A stretch of 64,000 bases of DNA from Hydrogenobacter sp. T-8 (GTDB lineage Bacteria; Aquificota; Aquificia; Aquificales; Aquificaceae): contig NZ_CP048795.1 in NCBI RefSeq assembly GCF_011006175.1, positions 558,001 to 622,000 of the forward strand, given 5' to 3'. Positions within the stretch are counted from its first letter, which is position 1. Each line of letters starts with the position of its first letter. The position numbers and the translations under genes were made by a program. This document shows, piece after piece, positions 6,940 through 13,904 of the stretch. The notes under the pieces were generated by a model. It saw only the letters and a program-made list of their open reading frames with translations. It was not told the DNA's origin and made no database searches.

Positions 6940-8001
6940 ATGGATAGAAGAACGCTTCTTAAGGGAGCAGTGTGTGGAATTACGCTTATGGCTATGCCCA
7001 TCGGCACTGTTTTAAGCAAGACATCACAAAATAAAAAAGCGTTGAAGCTAACCTACTCCACGGAATTACCCTATAAAGACCTCGTTAGGTTATGGATTCC
7101 AGTTCCTATGAACACCTCCTATCAGAAGCTCGTTGATGTGGAGGTAAGGAGTAATGCTTCCAGAATTCTTATGACAGAGGAAAATATCTATAAGACCCCT
7201 ATTCTGTATTTAGAATTTCAGGGTGGTTCAGAAAGAAACTTTGCAGAGGTGAGCTTCCATGTAGAAATTTGGAATAGAGATAAGATAGATTGGAAAACTA
7301 TACCTGCTAATAATAGAAAAATACCAGAGGATGTGGCTCTTTATCTCAAGCCAACGGAACATATACAGACGGATGGTATAGTTAAAGAATACGCAGACAA
7401 AATAACAAAAGGAGCAAAGACGGATTTAGAAAAAGCAAGGGCGATATATAACTGGGTTGTAGAAAACACCTTTAGAGACCCAAAAGTTTTGGGTTGTGGT
7501 GTCGGGGACGTGAAGAGTATGCTGGAAAGCGGATATTTTGGCGGAAAGTGCACAGATATAAACTCTCTGTTTGTCGCACTATGTAGAGCTTCTGGTATAC
7601 CAGCAAGGGAAATATTTGGGATAAGGGTATTGCCCTCTGAGCTTTCAAAGGGAATATCCTCTGTTCAAGGTGATGCCACAAAAGCACAGCATTGCAGGGC
7701 AGAATTTTATCTGGGCAGATGGATACCTGCGGACCCTGCGGACGTAAGGAAGCTAATACTTGAAGAACAGCTTGACCTAAAGCATCCTAAAGTGGCACAG
7801 ATAAGAGAGTTTATGTTCGGCGGGTGGGATGTCCACTGGGTAGCTTTTAATTATGCAAGGGACTTTAAGCTGAAGCCTCCCATGTCCAGCGTAGAATCTC
7901 TCAACGAATTCATGTATCCTGTTGCAGAAGTGGGAGGCAAGGCAATAGACAAATACAAGCTTACTTTTGAGCACTCTAAGTATAAAGTGCAGGTAATTTA
8001 G
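6940..8001 (+). CDS. Exported transglutaminase-like cysteine peptidase-fold protein
   Basis: 353 residues. The N-terminus DRRTLLKGAVCGITLMAMP resembles a Tat/Sec signal. A transglutaminase core follows: Cys204 in GGKCTDINSLFVALCRASGIPAREIFG, His251 in QHCRAEFYLG, and Asp about 265 in WIPADPADV, the classic Cys-His-Asp triad. The upstream half (about 30-130) is a beta-rich domain. The family includes peptidases and amidases of unknown substrate. AAGGAGG precedes the ATG. It is divergent from the P460 gene across a shared palindrome, so the two may be co-regulated. Confidence 0.85.
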   Translation: MDRRTLLKGAVCGITLMAMPIGTVLSKTSQNKKALKLTYSTELPYKDLVRLWIPVPMNTSYQKLVDVEVRSNASRILMTEENIYKTPILYLEFQGGSERNFAEVSFHVEIWNRDKIDWKTIPANNRKIPEDVALYLKPTEHIQTDGIVKEYADKITKGAKTDLEKARAIYNWVVENTFRDPKVLGCGVGDVKSMLESGYFGGKCTDINSLFVALCRASGIPAREIFGIRVLPSELSKGISSVQGDATKAQHCRAEFYLGRWIPADPADVRKLILEEQLDLKHPKVAQIREFMFGGWDVHWVAFNYARDFKLKPPMSSVESLNEFMYPVAEVGGKAIDKYKLTFEHSKYKVQVI

Positions 8002-8013
8002 ATATTAGGGTGG

Positions 8014-8029
8014 ATGCCCTTCGGGGCAT
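8014..8029. terminator. UUCG hairpin between convergent genes
   Basis: ATGCCC-TTCG-GGGCAT, a perfect 6-bp stem with a UUCG tetraloop, flanked by GGGT/ACCC that can extend it. It lies between the ends of the transglutaminase-like gene (plus) and the rhomboid gene (minus). A U-run is missing. Confidence 0.5.
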
Positions 8030-8039
8030 TACCCCAACA

Positions 8040-8693
8040 CTAATACCATCTTCTCCTATATAGTCTTTTTGCAAGTAAATACCCTACCACGAACCCACCT
8101 ATGTGAGCAAACCAAGCAACTCCACCAACACCAGAGAGTGGAAGGGTTATAAGCCCATTTATAACCTGTATAAGTATCCACAAACCTATGAAGAAGACCG
8201 CAGGAAGCTCCATAAAGGTGAGGAAAAAGAAAATGGGAATCAAGGCAAGGATTCTCGCATGTGGGAACATCCACAGGTATGCACCAAGCACACCGCTTAT
8301 GGCACCGCTGGCTCCCACCATAGGAATATCCGCTCCGCCAAACAGGAAACTAACAAACATCTGAATTACTGCTGCGCCAAGCCCTGAAAGTATATAAAAG
8401 AGAAGATACTTAAACCTGCCCATCCTATCTTCCACATTGTCCCCGAAGACCCAGAGAAACCACATATTGCCTATTATGTGAAGCCAGCTTCCGTGGAGGA
8501 ACATATGGGTCAGGAGAGTTTGAGGCCTCTCAAAAAGGTTAATAGGGACAAGCCCATAGTGATATATAAAAAGGTTGAGCTTTTCTTCGGAGAGGCTCAC
8601 CTCGTAAAGCCAAACAATGGAACAGGTCAGTATTATGCTCAGGTTTACAAGAGGAAAGCTCCTGTGAGGGTTTACATCCTTTATTGGTATCAT
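8040..8693 (-). CDS. Rhomboid family intramembrane serine protease
   Basis: About 217 residues with six hydrophobic segments. Catalytic Ser in GASGAISG and catalytic His in AHIGGFVVGYLL; loop motif HMFLHGSWLHIIGNMWFL is conserved in bacterial rhomboids. It cleaves transmembrane substrates in the inner membrane. The ATG at 8693 (MIPIKDVNP) matches the family start; a TTG six bases upstream is possible. A TAAACT lies 7 bases before this ATG with no ribosome-binding site, in line with a leaderless message. Divergent from lptB. Confidence 0.9.
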   Translation of the reverse strand: MIPIKDVNPHRSFPLVNLSIILTCSIVWLYEVSLSEEKLNLFIYHYGLVPINLFERPQTLLTHMFLHGSWLHIIGNMWFLWVFGDNVEDRMGRFKYLLFYILSGLGAAVIQMFVSFLFGGADIPMVGASGAISGVLGAYLWMFPHARILALIPIFFFLTFMELPAVFFIGLWILIQVINGLITLPLSGVGGVAWFAHIGGFVVGYLLAKRLYRRRWY

Positions 8694-8704
8694 GCTCAAT
8701 AGTT

Positions 8705-8710
8705 TAAAAT
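8705..8710 (+). promoter_or_regulatory. -10-like box for a leaderless lptB mRNA
   Basis: TAAAAT ends 7 bases before the GTG start of lptB at 8718. On the other strand TAAACT faces the rhomboid start in the same short gap, so the two promoters overlap. Confidence 0.4.
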
Positions 8711-8717
8711 CTTTAGG

Positions 8718-9434
8718 GTGCTGGTCGCAAGGAAAATTAAAAAGGGCTTTAAAAGAAGAGAAATACTAAAGGGCATAAACCTGGAACTCAAAAGAGGTGA
8801 GATAGTAGGACTTCTTGGTCCGAATGGAGCGGGTAAGACCACACTTTTTAACTGTCTGGTAGGATTTTTGTCCGTTGACGGTGGAACTATAGAACTTGAT
8901 GATGAAGATATCACACACCTCCCAGCCCATAAGAGGGCAAGAAGGGGCATAACCTTTCTGCCTCAGGAGCATACACTTTTTGAAGACCTTACGGTTCTGG
9001 AAAACCTTCTTATATTCCTTGAGTTTTTTGAGGAGGGCAGGGAATCACAGCTTGCAAGAGCGGAGGAGCTCCTTGCGGACTTTGGGCTCTGGGAGCTAAG
9101 GAACCAAAAGGCTGGCAGGCTCTCTGGAGGTCAAAAGAGAAGGCTTGAGGTGGCGCGATCTCTTATACCAAAACCCAAATATATCTTCTTTGACGAGCCC
9201 TTTACTGGCATAGACCCCATAATGATTTCAGACATAAGGGCAATAATACTGAACCTAAAGCGTCAGAATATAGGCATACTCATAACAGACCATAATGTAA
9301 GAGAGACCATAAGAATGGTAGACAGGGTATACATAATAAGCGATGGCAGAATATTGGCAGAGGGAGAACCACACGAGGTAAGTGAAAGGGAAGACGTAAG
9401 GGAAGTTTATCTTGGAAGAGATTTCAGTTGGTAG
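8718..9434 (+). CDS. lptB: LPS export ABC transporter ATP-binding protein LptB
   Basis: 238 residues. Walker A GPNGAGKTT, Q-loop LPQEHTLFEDLTVLEN, signature LSGGQKRR, Walker B YIFFDEPFTGIDP, and H-loop ITDHNVRET, all with the LptB-type spacing (LptB has this FTGIDP and DHNVRET). It powers lipopolysaccharide extraction from the inner membrane with LptF/G. The start codon is GTG at 8718. It stands alone rather than with lptA/lptC. Confidence 0.9.
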   Translation: MLVARKIKKGFKRREILKGINLELKRGEIVGLLGPNGAGKTTLFNCLVGFLSVDGGTIELDDEDITHLPAHKRARRGITFLPQEHTLFEDLTVLENLLIFLEFFEEGRESQLARAEELLADFGLWELRNQKAGRLSGGQKRRLEVARSLIPKPKYIFFDEPFTGIDPIMISDIRAIILNLKRQNIGILITDHNVRETIRMVDRVYIISDGRILAEGEPHEVSEREDVREVYLGRDFSW

Positions 9435-10560
9435 GCTTGTAGAACATACCCCTCAAAAGCACCGCCCATGCAAAGTATAGCCACAGAAGTATATAGGGCA
9501 GGCTGGACATATAGGAAAGAAAACCACCATAAGCGTCCGCAAAAAGCATCCAGGCAAGACTGAGGGGGATTAAAAAGATTATCCTTTTTAGGGCATCCTC
9601 CCTAAGCAAGTCTGAGAGTGAGACACCCGTTGCTCCGGAAAACTTCCAGTTATACACAATCCTTGGATAAAGGTGAGCAAGCCCGCCCATTATGGTTGTC
9701 CCAGTAAAGCCATAAACCAGCAGGTCAAAGTGTAAGGGAAGCAAGAAGGAGACTATGCCCTCACCTGCCATAATAGAGCCAAGTAAAAGACCGAAGGGTA
9801 GCATGATGAGAGCAAGTATGAAATATCTCACCACAAGAGGCACCTCCTTTGGCATGCGCCTTCTTGAGAAAACAGAGTAGAGAATATAAAAAAAGTATCC
9901 CACAAAGGCAAGCACAAGAAGGCTCGCGAGGGAAATAAGTCTGTAGTTAAGGAGGTAAAGGCTCAAAAGAAAGGGTGGAAGGTATAAAAGGCTAAGGTAG
10001 AAAAGCCTTCTACTTAGGACTATGTTGAGGGGTTCCATGTAAAGCATAGGAATCCATGCAAGCTCAACGCCAACCACCACATTAAGCATAAAGCCAAGAG
10101 TAAGGCTGTGAACCGCAAGGGCTAAGGGAAGGAAACCAAGCTCCGAAAGTAGAAGGAAAAAACTTGCAAAGAGGAGGTAAAGAGTGCCAAGACCTATAAA
10201 CTTTACAGTTATAGGTTGCCAGTTTTTTATAGAGAGCAGAATGTTTATGGCAAAAAGCAAAGAGGCAAAGGCATATACAAGGCTTGCGTAGAGTGTCTGA
10301 AAAAGGTAGAAAAGAAAGGAAGAAAAAAGACTTAGGGCAAAAACCACATAGGAGAGCCAAATAGGTCTGAGTGGTCTACCCTGAGAGTTGGGAACTATCT
10401 GATACATAGCAGACATTATGGTATGGGCAACAAAACCAAAGACTGCAGTTATCCAAACTATCTTTGGGTCAAGCTGGAGGCTTTTTACAGCAAGAGAATA
10501 CAACAGGTCCAGCATCGCAAGAAAGAAAAAGGGCAAGCTCACCTTTGACACATAAAACAT
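9424..10560 (-). CDS. Polytopic membrane protein, heme-copper oxidase subunit I / NnrS-like
   Basis: 378 residues, about 10-12 hydrophobic segments. Histidines lie inside helices as in heme-binding membrane proteins: FVAHTIMSAMYQIVPN, LAVHSLTLGFMLN, and LHFDLLVYGFTGTTIMGGLAHLYPR. The pattern resembles the reduced CcoN/NorB-like and NnrS-like proteins, but the full set of oxidase ligands is not evident. Function is not assigned; a role in NO or oxygen metabolism is inference. Its 3' end overlaps lptB by 11 bases. Divergent from the YuiH-like gene. Confidence 0.65.
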   Translation of the reverse strand: MFYVSKVSLPFFFLAMLDLLYSLAVKSLQLDPKIVWITAVFGFVAHTIMSAMYQIVPNSQGRPLRPIWLSYVVFALSLFSSFLFYLFQTLYASLVYAFASLLFAINILLSIKNWQPITVKFIGLGTLYLLFASFFLLLSELGFLPLALAVHSLTLGFMLNVVVGVELAWIPMLYMEPLNIVLSRRLFYLSLLYLPPFLLSLYLLNYRLISLASLLVLAFVGYFFYILYSVFSRRRMPKEVPLVVRYFILALIMLPFGLLLGSIMAGEGIVSFLLPLHFDLLVYGFTGTTIMGGLAHLYPRIVYNWKFSGATGVSLSDLLREDALKRIIFLIPLSLAWMLFADAYGGFLSYMSSLPYILLWLYFAWAVLLRGMFYKPTN

Positions 10561-10636
10561 GTATATATAGTAAGCAATTACTTATATTCTGTCAAGCCTT
10601 CCTGACAAAGGACAGTGTGTGGAAAAGAGAAAAGCC

Positions 10637-10642
10637 TATAAT
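10637..10642 (+). promoter_or_regulatory. -10 box for a leaderless YuiH-like mRNA
   Basis: Perfect TATAAT ending 8 bases before the ATG at 10651. No ribosome-binding site can fit between, so the transcript would start on or next to the AUG. Confidence 0.55.
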
Positions 10643-10650
10643 AGAAAAAC

Positions 10651-11247
10651 ATGGAGAAGAAAACCCTTGTAAGCTCTACAAACCTCAGGGAAGATAGACT
10701 ACCACCCGGTCAAAGATGGATATCCGCGCCCATAGTCTATGATATAGTGGATGAGATACCCCAGTGGGATACAGAAAAATACCGCTTTATGGTCTTTGGA
10801 CTTGTGGAAAATCCTTTAGAGTTTAGTTATGAGGAGATACTCAAGATGCCTTCTGTGGAGCTTGTAGCGGACTTTCATTGTGTGACTCGCTGGAGCGTAA
10901 AGGAGATAAGATGGGAAGGTGTACAGACCTCTTATATATTAAACCTTGCAAAGCCAAAGCCCCAAGCCAAATATGTTATGGTTCACTGCCTTGAGGGATA
11001 TACCACGAACCTACCCCTTGAATACCTTTATGAGGAAGACAGCATACTGGCATACAAGATGTATGGAAAACCTATACCTCTCAGACACGGCTACCCTCTT
11101 AGGCTTGTGGTTCCAAAGCTATATGCTTGGAAAAGTGCCAAGTATGTGTGGGGTATTGAACTTATGGAGGAGGATATGCCAGGCTTTTGGGAGCAAAGAG
11201 GATACAACATGAGGGGAGACCCATGGAAGGAGGAACGTTATTGGTAA
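10651..11247 (+). CDS. Sulfite-oxidase-like molybdopterin-dependent oxidoreductase (YuiH/MsrP-type fold)
   Basis: 198 residues, one sulfite-oxidase-type molybdopterin domain. The Mo-ligand Cys is in VADFHCVTRW, and HGYPLRLVVPKLYAWKSAKYVWGIEL is the conserved C-terminal part. No signal peptide is visible, so it is likely cytoplasmic. Substrate unknown; related proteins reduce methionine sulfoxide or oxidise sulfite. A mobA gene (51547-52188) in the window shows Mo cofactor (guanine dinucleotide) chemistry. The 3' end overlaps the next gene's start slightly. Confidence 0.85.
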   Translation: MEKKTLVSSTNLREDRLPPGQRWISAPIVYDIVDEIPQWDTEKYRFMVFGLVENPLEFSYEEILKMPSVELVADFHCVTRWSVKEIRWEGVQTSYILNLAKPKPQAKYVMVHCLEGYTTNLPLEYLYEEDSILAYKMYGKPIPLRHGYPLRLVVPKLYAWKSAKYVWGIELMEEDMPGFWEQRGYNMRGDPWKEERYW

Positions 11248-11978
11248 GATTAAACCGCTACCTTTCCATGTGCGGAGTTGCTTCAAGAAGGAAGGCGGAT
11301 GAGCTTATACTTCAAGGAAGGGTAAAGGTTAACGGTCTTGTGGTAAAGGAGCTTGGTTGGAGGGTGGACCCGCATAGGGATGTGGTGGAGGTGGACGGAA
11401 GAGAAGTGAAACCAGCGACCTATAGATACATAATCCTGTATAAGCCCTGCTGTTATCTTACCTCCCTTGGAGGAACCAAGGAGGGCAAAAGGACTATAGA
11501 AGAACTTATAAAGGACATCTCCGAGAGGGTATATCCTGCGGGAAGGCTTGACTATAATGCGGAGGGACTTCTTATACTTACCAACGACGGAGAACTTGCC
11601 CACCGAATAATGCACCCAAGGCATAAACTTCCTAAAACCTACTTGGTTTGGGTTTCTGGAATAGTAAAGGGGGAGACCCTTGATGCTATGAAAAGGGGTG
11701 CAGTGCTTGAGGATGGTCCAGCAAAGCCTGACAGTGTAAGGCTTGTAAAGCACATGAAGGATAAAAGCCTTATAGAGATAGTTTTCCACGAGGGCAGAAA
11801 ACACATAGTGAAAAGGTTTGTTTCTAGCTTTGGACACAAGGTTATAAGACTTAAGAGGGTCGCCATTGGACCCGTAAGGCTAGGTAAGCTCAAACCCGGT
11901 GAGTGGAGAGATATGACAAAGGAAGAGCTTAAAAGTCTCAGGCAAGCCCTTGGTATAAAATCCTTTGTGAGGGATTGA
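11241..11978 (+). CDS. Pseudouridine synthase, RsuA/RluB family
   Basis: About 245 residues: S4 RNA-binding domain (LNRYLSMCGVASRRKADELILQGRVKVNG) and catalytic domain with AGRLDYNAEGLLILTNDG, where Asp is the nucleophile. It isomerises uridine in rRNA (rluB/rsuA type; exact target not determinable). I choose the TTG at 11241 because AAGGAGG (11227-11233) stands 7 bases upstream and the protein then starts on the S4 domain; an in-frame ATG at 11223 would carry that ribosome-binding site inside the gene. Confidence 0.85.
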   Translation: MVRLNRYLSMCGVASRRKADELILQGRVKVNGLVVKELGWRVDPHRDVVEVDGREVKPATYRYIILYKPCCYLTSLGGTKEGKRTIEELIKDISERVYPAGRLDYNAEGLLILTNDGELAHRIMHPRHKLPKTYLVWVSGIVKGETLDAMKRGAVLEDGPAKPDSVRLVKHMKDKSLIEIVFHEGRKHIVKRFVSSFGHKVIRLKRVAIGPVRLGKLKPGEWRDMTKEELKSLRQALGIKSFVRD

Positions 11979-11980
11979 GC

Positions 11981-12097
11981 ATGGAAAGCCTTTTCAAGTT
12001 GGTAGTTTTGTTTTTGGCCCTCTTTTTCGCATTCATGGCTGTGTTAAGAATCTATGCAGGTATAAGAAGCAAGAAGATGCAAGGCAGAAGGTCATAG
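11981..12097 (+). CDS. Small single-pass membrane protein (38 aa)
   Basis: ATG follows the previous stop by two bases. The product is a short N-terminal head, one hydrophobic helix (about residues 6-26, LVVLFLALFFAFMAVLRIY) and a basic tail KKMQGRRS. This fits a small inner-membrane protein with the tail in the cytoplasm. No family recognised. Its position directly after the pseudouridine synthase gene supports co-transcription. Confidence 0.5.
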   Translation: MESLFKLVVLFLALFFAFMAVLRIYAGIRSKKMQGRRS

Positions 12098-12101
12098 GTG
12101 G

Positions 12102-12107
12102 TATAAT
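12102..12107 (+). promoter_or_regulatory. -10 box upstream of hypothetical gene
   Basis: TATAAT, preceded by TGG, just after the stop of the small membrane protein gene. An in-frame TTG begins 11 bases further on (12119); ATG candidates are at 12161 and 12188. Confidence 0.4.
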
Positions 12108-12160
12108 TTACACAAATTTTGAAACAGTCCTTCAATTTTTTTGATGTTAGTTTGCAATTT

Positions 12161-12445
12161 ATGGTGTTTTCTACAGCTGATGGAATAATGTATAGATTGA
12201 GCGTTGCATGGGAACATCCAAGCCCTTCAAGAAAGTGGTTGATAAACTGTGGGGAACTGGTTTTAGACTTTGTCAAAGAGGAAGTGTGGAAAAGGGGAGA
12301 ACTTATCCTTCAGGAAAAAAGGGACAAGCTTAAGATGATGCTTGAGAGCTTTCTAAGGGATGAGTACGATACAAAGAGCAGAGAAAGGGCCATGAGGAAC
12401 ATTAAGCTTTTGGAGAGGGTGCAAGAGCTTCTAACATCTTCCTGA
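12161..12445 (+). CDS. Hypothetical protein, Lys/Arg/Glu-rich helical C-terminus
   Basis: 94 residues from the ATG at 12161 (alternatives: TTG 12119, ATG 12188; none has a clear ribosome-binding site). The C-terminal half is helical and charged. No family recognised. It overlaps the end of the sigma-54 activator gene on the opposite strand by 44 bases. Confidence 0.45.
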   Translation: MVFSTADGIMYRLSVAWEHPSPSRKWLINCGELVLDFVKEEVWKRGELILQEKRDKLKMMLESFLRDEYDTKSRERAMRNIKLLERVQELLTSS

Positions 12446-13760
12446 GTGTTATCCTGTTTATGCCTAAGATCCTGGCAGTTTTAGATTGGTTTTTATCCAG
12501 TAAGGTGTATGCTTCTTGAACAATAACTGAGGAAAGTTTTTTTAAAAGTTTATGGTATATTCCCTCTTCCCCTCCTTCTATAAGCCTTTTGATCTCCAGT
12601 CTGAGAAGGGTTTCAAGTTCCTCAAGACCTTCCCTGCAGTAATCTACCACCGTAAGCTCAACGTCCCTACTTTTTAGTACATCTCCACTGCTGAGAGCAA
12701 TTGCTCTCCTAAGAACGTTTTCCATCTCCCTTATATTACCAGGCCAACTGTAAGATGTAACTTTTTCCAAAAACTCCCTTGTATAACCTCTTATCCTCTT
12801 CCCCATTTCTTTAGAAAGGTTTTCTATCATACAGTTGAGCAAGATTGGAATATCCTCCTTCCTATCCCTGAGAGGGGGAATGTGTATATGAATGGTGCTT
12901 ATCCTGTAATATAGATCTTCCCTGAACTTACCATCCTTAACCAAGCTCTTTATATCTTTATTGGTAGCACTTATGAGCCTAAAATCGCAATGCACCTCCT
13001 TTGTACTTCCCAGCCTCCTTACCTTCTTTTCCTGTAGTACTCTCAGCAGCTTAGATTGCATGGAAAGAGGCAGGTCTCCTATCTCATCAAGGAAGAGTAC
13101 ACCACCTTTTGCAGACTCTATTAGCCCTTCTTTAGTATGGGATGCACCAGTAAAAGCACCTCGCTCGTAACCAAAAAGCTCTGCTTCAAGAAGTTCTGGA
13201 GGGATTGCCGAAGAGTTAATGGCTACAAAGGGACCGTTCCATCTCCTGGACAATTTCCAAAGAGCTTTGGCAAAGAGTTCTTTCCCAACGCCCGTTTCAC
13301 CGGTTATCAGAACAGGCACATCCAAAGGTGCAGCTTTACCAACGTTTTTCAGTACTTCCTTCATCTTCCCCTCTGGGTTTCCTATTATGGAGCAAAGCTC
13401 TTTACACAGCTCACCAGATAGGTTCTCACCACTGGTAAAGACTGGTATGACCTCTTCCTCGTGATAGATCACCCTCTTAGCTTCACTTATAGACATTTCC
13501 AGATCTTTAACATCAACAGGTTTCAGGAGGACATCATAAAAGCCGAGGCTTATGAGTTTCATAGTGTACCCTGGTAAACGCTTCGCAGTTATAGCCATTA
13601 TGATGTTACCATTCTCTTTTAGGTCTGGAACTGCAGAAAAACCAACAGTATCTACATCCAGTATTACCACAGAGTTCTTGATGTCATCTGGTAATTCTTC
13701 AACGCGCTCTATGCCATCTAAGTAAAGCTCGCAATCTTTTGTGTAGAGCACCACATCCAT
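12402..13760 (-). CDS. Sigma-54-dependent transcriptional activator (NtrC type) with a degenerate receiver
   Basis: 452 residues. N-terminal receiver-like domain (about 1-95) keeps the beta-3 Asp (VVILDVDT, D35/D37) and the Lys (LLKPVD, K80) but lacks the acidic pair after beta-1 (VVLYTKD). AAA+ domain: Walker A GETGVGKE (154-161), GAFTGA loop (201-206) that contacts sigma-54, Walker B VLFLDE (221-226). Fis-type HTH at the end (SKTARILGINRITLRKML). It is divergent from the sulfur-assimilation operon, whose promoter is a sigma-54 element, so it most likely activates it. The signal is unknown. Confidence 0.92.
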   Translation of the reverse strand: MDVVLYTKDCELYLDGIERVEELPDDIKNSVVILDVDTVGFSAVPDLKENGNIIMAITAKRLPGYTMKLISLGFYDVLLKPVDVKDLEMSISEAKRVIYHEEEVIPVFTSGENLSGELCKELCSIIGNPEGKMKEVLKNVGKAAPLDVPVLITGETGVGKELFAKALWKLSRRWNGPFVAINSSAIPPELLEAELFGYERGAFTGASHTKEGLIESAKGGVLFLDEIGDLPLSMQSKLLRVLQEKKVRRLGSTKEVHCDFRLISATNKDIKSLVKDGKFREDLYYRISTIHIHIPPLRDRKEDIPILLNCMIENLSKEMGKRIRGYTREFLEKVTSYSWPGNIREMENVLRRAIALSSGDVLKSRDVELTVVDYCREGLEELETLLRLEIKRLIEGGEEGIYHKLLKKLSSVIVQEAYTLLDKNQSKTARILGINRITLRKMLEALAPSPKA

Positions 13761-13795
13761 GTTTATTAAGTATACAAGTTGTTTATAAAATATAC

Positions 13796-13809
13796 ATGAT
13801 ACTTATCAT
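13796..13809. promoter_or_regulatory. Inverted repeat, candidate activator site
   Basis: ATGATA-CT-TATCAT, perfect 6-base arms, about 40 bases upstream of the sigma-54 promoter and between the two divergent genes. Its place fits an enhancer site for the adjacent NtrC-type activator. Confidence 0.45.
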
Positions 13810-13847
13810 AAGTGAACAAAAACACTGGTTTCTGCATTCATCACCGA

Positions 13848-13864
13848 TTGGCACAGATTTTGCA
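13848..13864 (+). promoter_or_regulatory. Sigma-54 (-24/-12) promoter of the sulfur operon
   Basis: TTGGCAC-N5-TTGCA, an exact match to the RpoN consensus with GG and GC at the required spacing. The predicted transcription start is near 13875, and AGGAGG precedes the ATG at 13905. A sigma-54 activator is encoded divergently. Confidence 0.8.
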
Positions 13865-13883
13865 ATACACAGATTTTGCAATA
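13852..13883 (+). repeat. Two tandem copies of a 16-bp unit over the sigma-54 promoter
   Basis: The unit CACAGATTTTGCAATA occurs at 13852-13867 and again at 13868-13883 without mismatch. The first copy contains the downstream part of the -24/-12 promoter; the second has the TTGCA but not the GG of the -24 element. Confidence 0.85.
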
Positions 13884-13904
13884 CTCAAGATAGGAGGTTG
13901 AAGT

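Noticed and set aside
11283-11837. 184-codon open frame on the minus strand
   Set aside because: It is fully antisense to the pseudouridine synthase gene, whose motifs are intact; composition is that of a shadow frame without ribosome-binding site or family similarity.
13868-13883. Second copy of the 16-bp unit as a second sigma-54 promoter
   Set aside because: It has TTGCA but the -24 position reads ATACAC, without the essential GG.
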